From an uncultured Chloroflexota bacterium (GTDB lineage: Bacteria > Chloroflexota > Dehalococcoidia > UBA2979), in contig CADEHD010000053.1 of NCBI GenBank assembly GCA_902827055.1, positions 1-6,027 on the forward strand: 6,027 nucleotides of DNA, given 5' to 3'. A program made the position numbers and the translations under genes. Position 1 is the first letter of the stretch; the number at the start of each line of letters is the position of its first letter. The notes under the pieces are model-generated. The model ran no database searches. It was not told the DNA's origin and worked only from the letters and a program-made list of their open reading frames with translations. Of this stretch, positions 1 through 5,501 are shown one piece after another.

Positions 1-3
1 CGT

Positions 4-2547
4 ATGTTCGCGCACCTCCCTCCCGAGGGCTTCCGCGCCCTGCCGGTCGATGACCGACGCACGTGGTTACGTCGCGCCATCGCGACCATCGCGGCGGAGC
101 GTGCACGCGGACCGCGCCCGCCCCGGCCTCGCGGCGCCGCTGGCGAGGCCCCACCGGCGACTCCCGCGGCGCCCCGTCCGCGGCCTCCGCGCGCTCGAGC
201 CGCGGCGACCACGGATCTCGAGGCGGTGCCCGGCTCCGACCGCCCGCGCTCGCTGCCTACGCCAGGCGCGGCGGAGCCCGTCGAGGGCGCGCCCTCGGGC
301 CGGGCGACGGCAGCGCGCGTGCCTCGAGCGGCCGTCGCGACTCCCCAGCCTGCGGTCAGCGAGCGGCCGAAGGCCGCCCGCAAGATCGCGCCAGGAGCGG
401 CGGGGCTCGACCTGGAGTTGGCCCGTGCGGGCACGGGGCTCCGCGCGCCCACCCTCGAACGGCTCGCCCGGCTGGGACTCGAGACGGTGGGCGACGCGCT
501 GCGGCACTACCCGTACCGCCACCACGACTTCTCGATCACGGTGCCGGTCGCCCAGCTGCGGATCGGCATCGAGCAGACCGTCCGCGGCCGGGTGGCCAAG
601 GTGCGTGAGGTGCGGATGGGGCGCGGAGGCCGCATGCGCAGCACGGAGGCGACGGTCGTCGACGAGTTCGGCACGCCGCTGCGTGTGATCTGGTTCAACC
701 AGCCCTTCCTCGTGCGGTCGCTGCCCGAGGGGGCCGAGGTCGCGCTGGCGGGCGCGGTGAAGGCGTTCCGCGGCCACCCCACGCTTGAGAACCCGGAGTT
801 CGAACGCCTCGACGGCCGCATGGCGCTGCCCTCGGAGGGCGGCACGGCGCACACGGGACGCATCGTCCCGGTGTACCGGCTCACGGAGGGCGTGCCCCAG
901 CGCACACTTCGCTCGCTGATCGCCGGCCTCCTCGAGCGCTTCGGCGATCGCATCCCGGACCCGCTGCCGGAGGACGTGCGTCGCGAGCACGACCTCCCCC
1001 CGGCAGCCGAGGCGGTGCGGCAGATGCACTACCCGGATAGCCCAGAGGCGCTCGCGCGGGCCCGCCGGCGGCTGGCCTTCGAGGAGCTGCTGGCGATCCA
1101 GCTCGGCGTACAGCGGCGCAAGCGGGACTGGGCAGGCTCAGGGAACGCGCCCCTCCTCGAGGGCCGCGCCACGGCCGAGGCGTTCCTGAGCACGCTGCCA
1201 TACACGCTGACGGGGGCGCAGCGCGGCGCCCTCGAAGACGTGCTTCGCGACATCGAGCGCCGCTCTCCGATGGCACGGCTGGTCGAGGGCGACGTGGGCT
1301 CCGGCAAGACGGTCGTGGCACTCGCGGCGATGCTGGCCTCGGTGGCCGCGGGATACCAGGCGGCGCTCATGGCACCCACCGAGGTGCTGGCGGAGCAGCA
1401 CTTCCGCACCATCTGCCGTCTGCTCTCGGGCGAGCCGGAGCCGCCCCTCGGAGGGGTGCTCCCAGCGCCGTTCCTCCCGCTGCCCTTGCGCGCGGTCCTG
1501 CTGACGGGCTCCACGAAGGCCAAGGAGCGCCGGGATGCGCTCGCCTCGATTCGCCACGGCGGCGCCCACATCGTAGTCGGCACCCACGCCCTGCTGGAGG
1601 ACACGGTCGCCTTCCAGAAGCTCGGCCTGGCGGTCGTCGACGAGCAGCATCGCTTCGGGGTGATGCAGCGGGCGAAGCTCCGCGAGAAGGGCGGCGGCGC
1701 TTACACGCCTCACTTGCTGGTCATGACCGCGACGCCAATTCCGCGGTCGCTGGCGCTGGCGGTGTACGGCGACCTGGACCTGTCGATCATCGACGAGCTG
1801 CCTCCGGGCCGGGCACCCATCGAGACGCGCTGGCTGCCGCCGGAGCGCCGCCACGAGGCCTTCGCGCACGTGCGCCAGGAGCTCGATGCGGGACGCCAGG
1901 CGTTCGTGATCTGCCCGCTGGTCGAAGGGTCGGACACGGTGGCGTCGCGCGCGGCGACCGAGGAGTACGACCGGCTGCGGCTGCAGGAGTTCCCCGACCT
2001 CGCGAGTCGCATCACCCTCCTCCACGGCCGGATGTCCGCGAAGGACAAGGACGCGGCGATGCGCGCGTTCAGCGACGGCGCGACGAAGATCCTCGTCTCC
2101 ACGGCAGTGGTGGAGGTGGGGATCGACGTGCCCAACGCGACGGTGATGGTCATCGAGGGGGCGGACCGCTTCGGCCTCGCGCAGCTGCACCAGTTCCGCG
2201 GGCGCGTGGGCCGCGGGCAGTGGCCGTCGACGTGCTACCTGCTGGCCGACGAGCCATCGGACGAGGCAGTCGAGCGGCTGCAGACGGTGGCCCGCACGCG
2301 GGACGGGTTCGCCCTCGCCGAGGCGGACCTGCAGCTCCGCGGAGCCGGGGACTTCTTCGGGACGCGTCAGTCCGGTGCGCCCTCGCTGCGGGTGGCGTCA
2401 CTCCTCGACGCGCAGCTCATCGCGGAGACCCGCGCCGAGGCGGAGCGGCTCCTCAACGCGGATCCCCAGCTGGCGGCGCGCGAGCACATCGACCTCCGCC
2501 TGCTCGCTCTCCGCACGGCGGACGGCGTCGTCAACGAGCGGCACTAA
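4..2547 (+). CDS. recG: ATP-dependent DNA helicase RecG (5' end may lie outside the window)
   Basis: RecG is a cytoplasmic superfamily 2 helicase/translocase that reverses stalled replication forks and branch-migrates recombination intermediates. Counting from the ATG at 4, residues about 135-270 match the OB-fold wedge region that grips branched DNA. The helicase core follows: LTGAQ (402-406), Walker A GDVGSGKT (429-436), APTEVLAEQH (457-466), the DEQH box (546-549), TATPIPRS (575-582), and motif VI QFRGRVGRG (730-738). GDFFGTRQSG (782-791) is the RecG-type TRG hairpin. All catalytic motifs are intact. Residues about 35-135 are a Pro/Ala/Arg-rich low-complexity linker after a short helical stretch, which makes the protein about 150 residues longer than E. 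coli RecG (693 aa). The reading frame is open to base 1 (CGT before the ATG) and no ribosome site is visible, so the true start may be upstream. A Pro/Leu-rich insertion (about 477-496) lies between the early helicase motifs. The identification is very secure; the start is not. Confidence 0.97.
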   Translation: MFAHLPPEGFRALPVDDRRTWLRRAIATIAAERARGPRPPRPRGAAGEAPPATPAAPRPRPPRARAAATTDLEAVPGSDRPRSLPTPGAAEPVEGAPSGRATAARVPRAAVATPQPAVSERPKAARKIAPGAAGLDLELARAGTGLRAPTLERLARLGLETVGDALRHYPYRHHDFSITVPVAQLRIGIEQTVRGRVAKVREVRMGRGGRMRSTEATVVDEFGTPLRVIWFNQPFLVRSLPEGAEVALAGAVKAFRGHPTLENPEFERLDGRMALPSEGGTAHTGRIVPVYRLTEGVPQRTLRSLIAGLLERFGDRIPDPLPEDVRREHDLPPAAEAVRQMHYPDSPEALARARRRLAFEELLAIQLGVQRRKRDWAGSGNAPLLEGRATAEAFLSTLPYTLTGAQRGALEDVLRDIERRSPMARLVEGDVGSGKTVVALAAMLASVAAGYQAALMAPTEVLAEQHFRTICRLLSGEPEPPLGGVLPAPFLPLPLRAVLLTGSTKAKERRDALASIRHGGAHIVVGTHALLEDTVAFQKLGLAVVDEQHRFGVMQRAKLREKGGGAYTPHLLVMTATPIPRSLALAVYGDLDLSIIDELPPGRAPIETRWLPPERRHEAFAHVRQELDAGRQAFVICPLVEGSDTVASRAATEEYDRLRLQEFPDLASRITLLHGRMSAKDKDAAMRAFSDGATKILVSTAVVEVGIDVPNATVMVIEGADRFGLAQLHQFRGRVGRGQWPSTCYLLADEPSDEAVERLQTVARTRDGFALAEADLQLRGAGDFFGTRQSGAPSLRVASLLDAQLIAETRAEAERLLNADPQLAAREHIDLRLLALRTADGVVNERH

Positions 2548-2550
2548 GGG

Positions 2551-2582
2551 CTGGCCGCGAGGCAACCCCGCGCGAGTGCCAG
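2551..2582 (+). terminator. Weak hairpin just after recG, possible terminator
   Basis: CTGGC (2551-2555) pairs with GCCAG (2578-2582), and the adjoining CGCG (2556-2559) can pair with CGCG (2571-2574), leaving a 3-nt bulge on one side. It begins 4 nt after the recG stop codon. There is no T-tract, only TTCGG, so it is not a classical intrinsic terminator. In DNA this GC-rich such pairing can arise by chance. Confidence 0.2.
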
Positions 2583-2595
2583 TTCGGCCCCTCGC

Positions 2596-2608
2596 GCCAC
2601 GGCGTGGC
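2596..2608. repeat. Perfect 13-bp inverted repeat GCCACG-G-CGTGGC
   Basis: Six-base arms (2596-2601 and 2603-2608) surround a single central base. It lies in the 77-nt gap between recG and the small gene, ending 4 nt before the candidate -10 element, between the expected -35 and -10 positions. That is where a repressor operator often lies. It could equally be a chance palindrome in GC-rich DNA. No regulator gene is visible in the window. Confidence 0.3.
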
Positions 2609-2612
2609 CCGC

Positions 2613-2618
2613 TAGGAT
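2613..2618 (+). promoter_or_regulatory. Candidate -10 element TAGGAT for leaderless transcription
   Basis: TAGGAT fits the TANNNT -10 consensus and ends exactly 6 nt before the ATG at 2625, so transcription would be expected to start at the A of the start codon. This arrangement is well known in Actinomycetota and Deinococcus. No good -35 box is seen. The same bases can also be read as a ribosome site (AGGA, 7-nt spacer), so the two readings compete. Confidence 0.4.
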
Positions 2619-2624
2619 CACGGC

Positions 2625-2834
2625 ATGAGCCGCTACATCGAGGCGATGACGCGCGACGAGCTGGTAACGGAGGTGGTCGGCCTGGTGCGGGCCGGTCTCC
2701 TGTGCCACCACGAGGTGTCCGACCCTACGGTCCTCCCCGTGGACCGGCTGCGCTCGCACGTCCGCAGCCTCCGGATGCGCATCGTGCGAGAGCGGCGGAT
2801 CGACCTCGAACCGGCGGCGGGGAGTGACGCGTGA
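2625..2834 (+). CDS. Small hypothetical protein, 69 aa
   Basis: I do not recognise this protein. It starts at ATG 2625, preceded by TAGGAT/AGGA, and ends by overlapping the next gene's GTG start (GTGA), which argues that it is translated. The product is probably mostly alpha-helical, with a first amphipathic stretch about residues 5-24 and a second, Arg-rich one about 38-60 (VDRLRSHVRSLRMRIVRERR). Between them lies CHHEVSDPTVLPVD, whose Cys27-His28-His29 cluster could be functional but does not form a known metal site. There is no signal peptide or membrane segment, so it is likely cytoplasmic. The second half is basic, so nucleic-acid or protein binding is possible but not shown. Its tight coupling to the hydrolase suggests co-expression. 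The gene is likely real; its function is unknown. Confidence 0.72.
   Translation: MSRYIEAMTRDELVTEVVGLVRAGLLCHHEVSDPTVLPVDRLRSHVRSLRMRIVRERRIDLEPAAGSDA
2821..2824 (+). promoter_or_regulatory. Shine-Dalgarno GGAG for the hydrolase GTG start
   Basis: GGAG lies 6 nt before GTG 2831, inside the last codons of the small upstream gene. It fixes the hydrolase start and its GTGA overlap, and provides the spacing pattern seen again at 3762 and 5450. Confidence 0.75.
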
Positions 2835-3772
2835 GCGAGCTGCGAGCAGAGTGGTTCCGACCCGAGTCGATCACCCCTGAGACCGCGGCGTTCAACGCGC
2901 GGCTCGAGGCGCAGGTCGCGGCCGCACCGCACGCCACAACCGTGCCCGTCGACGAAACTCGGGCCCTGCGCGACGCGATGAACGAGTCGAAGCGTCTCGC
3001 TCACGCCGAGGAGCGCTCGTTCGGGCCCGTGCCTTCTCGGATCCTGCGCCCACCGCGCATCGAGGGCGTGTTCCTCTGGATCCACGGTGGCGGCTGGCGC
3101 GGGGGGCGGCCGTGGTACCAGGAGGACTACCTCTGGGACCTGGCGCAGTCGGCCAACATCGCGACGCTGTCCGTGGGCTACCGGCTGGCGCCGGAGCACC
3201 CGTATCCGGCGGCACCAGATGACTGCGAGGCGGCGGCGCTCTGGCTCGTGCGCAACGCCGCGAGCGAGTTCGGCACGGACCGCATCGTGATCGGCGGTGC
3301 GTCCGCCGGTGGACATCTCGCCGCGGTGACCCTCCAGCGGCTGCGCGACCGACACGGGTACACGGGGTTCCTCGGCGCGGACATGCTCTACGGCGTGTAC
3401 GACCTCGGGGGCACGCCGTGGATGCGCACGGTCGGCGAGACGGTCCCCGCGTGGGACTGGCGCTCGATGCAGCAGGGCGTCGAGTGGTTCGCGGGGGGGC
3501 GCGACCTGCGCGACCCCGACATCTCGCCGCTGTACGGCGACCTCTCCTCGATGCCGCCCGCGTTGTTCACCATCGGGACGCGCGACTCGCTGCTCGAGGA
3601 CACGCTGTTCATGCACGGCCGCTGGCTCGCCGCCGGCAACGATGCCGAGATCGCGGTCTATCCCGGCGCCGTGCACGGCTTCGATGGCCAACTGCTCGCC
3701 ATCGCGGCGGAGTCGCGCGCGCGCCGGCAAGCGTTCGTGCGCGAGCGCCTCGGAGTCCCCGCTGCGCGCTAG
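2831..3772 (+). CDS. Alpha/beta hydrolase, hormone-sensitive-lipase-like (family IV) esterase
   Basis: This 313-residue protein is a full-length member of the alpha/beta hydrolase fold-3 group, whose members cleave short- to medium-chain carboxyl esters and related bonds. HGGGW (85-89) forms the oxyanion hole typical of the HSL family. YRLAPEHPYPAAPDD (117-131) is the conserved family stretch. The nucleophile is Ser158 in GGASAGG, with probable acid Asp252 (GTRDSLLED) and His282 (AVHGFDG) completing the triad. Residues 1 to about 70 probably form the helical cap over the active site. The elbow has Ala where many relatives have Asp (GDSAGG); the variant is tolerated. There is no signal peptide, so it is likely cytoplasmic. 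GTG 2831 is chosen for its GGAG site and 4-nt overlap with the preceding gene. The substrate cannot be told from sequence; the CoA-transferase nearby is on the opposite strand and need not be related. Confidence 0.93.
   Translation: MSELRAEWFRPESITPETAAFNARLEAQVAAAPHATTVPVDETRALRDAMNESKRLAHAEERSFGPVPSRILRPPRIEGVFLWIHGGGWRGGRPWYQEDYLWDLAQSANIATLSVGYRLAPEHPYPAAPDDCEAAALWLVRNAASEFGTDRIVIGGASAGGHLAAVTLQRLRDRHGYTGFLGADMLYGVYDLGGTPWMRTVGETVPAWDWRSMQQGVEWFAGGRDLRDPDISPLYGDLSSMPPALFTIGTRDSLLEDTLFMHGRWLAAGNDAEIAVYPGAVHGFDGQLLAIAAESRARRQAFVRERLGVPAAR
3752..3755 (+). promoter_or_regulatory. Shine-Dalgarno GGAG pointing to a CTG start at 3762
   Basis: GGAG followed by six bases (TCCCCG) leads to CTG 3762, the same geometry as at 2831 and 5450. 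The in-frame ATGs at 3642 and 3684 have no purine-rich sequence before them. This is the main reason for choosing the CTG start of the ankyrin protein. Confidence 0.5.
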
Positions 3773-4580
3773 AGCGGTCGGCATCGGCATCGCGGTGCTT
3801 GCCCTCGTGTGCAGCGGGTGCGGGCTCCTTCGATACGAACCACCACGCGCCGGACTCGAGCCACGGTCGTCCGCGACGCCGCCCGTCCCGACCGCGCCGG
3901 GCACGCCCACTACTCGCGCGACCGGCTCGACGACTGCGAGCACGGCAACGCCAGAAGCGATCTCACCAGGGCGCGCACCCGCGCTCGAGGCGAACGCGCG
4001 CCTCCTCGAGGCCGCCGCACGCGGCGACGCGGCCGGGGTACGGCGCGCCCTCGGCGACGGCGCCGACGTCGACGCACGCGGTGCCGGCCGGCGCACGCCA
4101 CTGCTTATCGCGACGGGCGGACACCACACCGAGGTGGCTCGCCTGCTCATCGAGGCGGGCGCCGATGTGAACGCGCAGGACGACCGCCGCGACAGCGCGT
4201 TCCTCCTCGCGGGCGCGGAGGGCGCCGTGGCGATCCTGCGGCTGGCCGCGCCATCCGCCGACGTCACCATCCTCAACCGGTTCGGGGGCACGGCGCTCAT
4301 CCCGGCGGCGGAACGCGGGCACGTCGAGGCGGTGCGCTTCCTCCTCGAGGCGACCCGGGTCGACGTGAACCACGTCAACAACCTGGGGTGGACGGCACTC
4401 CACGAGGCGATCGTGCTCTCGGACGGGGGCCCACGGCACCAGGAGATCGTGCGGCTGCTCCTGACGCACGGCGCCGACCCGAATATCACCGATCGCGACG
4501 GCGTGACCGCGCTCGGGCTGGCGCGCGCGCGGGGATACGCGGTGATCGCGCGCGACCTCGAGGGCGCGGGCGGGCGCTGA
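3762..4580 (+). CDS. Exported ankyrin-repeat protein, probably membrane-anchored or lipoprotein-like
   Basis: From the CTG at 3762 the product is 272 residues. A short basic start (RARA) and a hydrophobic core (VGIGIAVLALV, 6-16) lead to CSGC (17-20), resembling a lipoprotein signal peptide with Cys20 as the modified residue. Cys at -3 breaks the strict lipobox, so cleavage by an ordinary signal peptidase or simple anchoring is possible. Residues about 30-70 are a Thr/Pro/Ser/Ala linker. Five to six ankyrin repeats follow, about 76-108, 110-142, 143-174, 175-208, 209-246 and a partial 247-272, with clear TALHEA, LLIEAGADVNAQD and LLLTHGADPN signatures. Repeat 5 has a short insertion (LSDGGPRHQ). 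Ankyrin repeats bind proteins; the partner is unknown and should be extracytoplasmic. It overlaps the hydrolase by 11 nt, suggesting coupled translation. In-frame ATGs at 3642 and 3684 would add a long Arg-rich leader and overlap the hydrolase by 131 or 89 nt; an annotator limited to usual start codons would choose one of these. Confidence 0.87.
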   Translation: MRARAVGIGIAVLALVCSGCGLLRYEPPRAGLEPRSSATPPVPTAPGTPTTRATGSTTASTATPEAISPGRAPALEANARLLEAAARGDAAGVRRALGDGADVDARGAGRRTPLLIATGGHHTEVARLLIEAGADVNAQDDRRDSAFLLAGAEGAVAILRLAAPSADVTILNRFGGTALIPAAERGHVEAVRFLLEATRVDVNHVNNLGWTALHEAIVLSDGGPRHQEIVRLLLTHGADPNITDRDGVTALGLARARGYAVIARDLEGAGGR

Positions 4581-4586
4581 GACCGG

Positions 4587-4610
4587 GCGACGTGCCTACT
4601 CGCACGGCGC
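4587..4610. terminator. Hairpin between the convergent genes
   Basis: CGTGC (4591-4595) pairs with GCACG (4602-4606) around a 6-nt loop. After one A/G mismatch, GCG (4587-4589) pairs with CGC (4608-4610), giving eight pairs. It sits across the 15-nt gap between the ankyrin stop (4578-4580) and the minus-strand stop (4596-4598), with that stop codon in the loop. The symmetry would serve transcripts from either side. No T-tract follows on either strand, so intrinsic termination is doubtful. Confidence 0.35.
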
Positions 4611-5450
4611 ATCGAGGACAGCGGGCCGCAGTGACGGGAACGCCGCGCTGTCGTAGACCTCGATGGGGCCATGCCGCGTCGTCGAGTCCTCGAGCACAAC
4701 GCCGCGCGCGTCGCGGCTGAGGTAGGTGGACGCGACGATTCGCCCGTCCTCGGCATTCACGACGACGGTCTCCGACGCGCGTCCCTCGTCCTGGCGCCAC
4801 TCCTTCACCCACTCCGCCACGCGTGGGTTGTCCAGGGTCGCGCGGGGCCGAAGACCGAGCGGCTCGAGCGCCGGAGCGCGCAACACAGGCGCGCGCACGG
4901 GGTTGTAGCCCGCGGCGCGTAGCTCGTCGGCGGTGGTCAGGGTGGGGAGGAAGAACAGCAGGAAGCTCGCATCGGGCTGCGCGCTGCTGCGGCACGAGGC
5001 GAGGCCGGCTGGCGTCGAGTGGCGGTTCGCGACGTCGCGGAAGGTGACCTCGGTCGCGCTGTAGTACTGCGACTGGACCTCGAGGCCGTCGGCGCGGCGT
5101 GTGCGCGCGGAGTACTCGGTCGGGGTGCCCGCCTCGTCGAAGCGGGTCAGCGTCTCGCCGTACAGCTCGATGCCGTTATTCGCGTCGAGGCCGCCGGCGG
5201 TCGTGATTCGCGTCACATGGGCCTGGCGCGCGACCACGCCGCGGAGTGCCGGCAGGCGACGCGAGTCATCACGGCCGAGCCGCTGCGGCGGCCCGGATCG
5301 CGGTGGGTCGCGCCCGACTGTCATCCGATTCGGCCCTGGGCTTCGAGGCCAAAGGGCGCGCTCCCGGTCCCACGCGAGCAGGAGCACGGCAACCACCGCC
5401 GTCGTTGCCGCCACCACGAGGACCAGTACCGGAGTCCGCGACGACGTCAC
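4596..5450 (-). CDS. Hypothetical membrane-anchored extracytoplasmic protein, 284 aa
   Basis: I do not recognise a named family. The protein has a short N-terminus and one strongly hydrophobic segment (PVLVLVVAATTAVVAVLLLAW, 7-27) with no clear cleavage site, so it is probably a signal anchor holding a domain outside the cytoplasm. Residues about 30-70 are an Arg/Pro-rich linker. The rest alternates short beta-like strands, for example 93-104, 112-118, 123-139 and 228-245 (TVVVNAEDGRIVASTYLS). The pattern of aligned strands with a polar repeat resembles LolA/RseB-type folds, but this is only an impression. There are only two cysteines, Cys153 and Cys283 near the C-terminus, which could form a disulfide. 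The GTG at 5450 is chosen because GGAG lies 6 nt upstream (5457-5460). It follows the CoA-transferase gene by 51 nt on the same strand, so they may share a transcript, though a functional link is not apparent. Confidence 0.82.
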   Translation of the reverse strand: MTSSRTPVLVLVVAATTAVVAVLLLAWDRERALWPRSPGPNRMTVGRDPPRSGPPQRLGRDDSRRLPALRGVVARQAHVTRITTAGGLDANNGIELYGETLTRFDEAGTPTEYSARTRRADGLEVQSQYYSATEVTFRDVANRHSTPAGLASCRSSAQPDASFLLFFLPTLTTADELRAAGYNPVRAPVLRAPALEPLGLRPRATLDNPRVAEWVKEWRQDEGRASETVVVNAEDGRIVASTYLSRDARGVVLEDSTTRHGPIEVYDSAAFPSLRPAVLDAPCE

Positions 5451-5456
5451 CCAGCA

Positions 5457-5494
5457 CTCCCTGCCTGTGCGCAGGGTGGCGCGGCACCCCCTGC
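5457..5494 (-). promoter_or_regulatory. Alternative hairpins covering the ribosome binding site of the 284-aa gene
   Basis: Read on the minus strand, three short segments occur in order: GCAGGG (5494-5489), CCCTGC (5476-5471) and GCAGGG (5464-5459). The middle one can pair with either neighbour. Pairing with the last forms a 6-bp stem with a 6-nt loop that takes in the first part of the AGGGAG ribosome site (5462-5457). Pairing with the first is also stable: GCAG (5471-5474) and GGTG (5475-5478) pair with CTGC (5491-5494) and CACC (5485-5488), with a 2-nt bulge, and this leaves the ribosome site free. The arrangement resembles a translational attenuator. Chance is a real alternative in such GC-rich DNA. 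Confidence 0.35.
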
Positions 5495-5501
5495 GAGGCC
5501 G

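Noticed and set aside
1138..2190. A 350-codon minus-strand open frame inside recG
   Set aside because: His/Arg-rich shadow of the RecG helicase core with no recognisable domain; recG on the other strand is certain.
3642..3761. N-terminal extension of the ankyrin gene from ATG 3642 or 3684
   Set aside because: It would overlap the hydrolase's catalytic His region, encodes an Arg/Ser-rich leader, has no ribosome site and displaces the signal peptide. Kept only as an alternative start.
3870..3970. Thr/Pro/Ser-rich stretch as a possible repeat array
   Set aside because: It encodes the flexible linker of the ankyrin protein; the nucleotide sequence does not repeat with a fixed unit.
2633..4756. 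A 707-codon open frame on the minus strand across three plus-strand genes
   Set aside because: It is antisense to genes with clear family motifs and has Arg/Ser/Ala/Pro-rich, motif-free composition. Long antisense frames are expected where third positions are almost all G or C.
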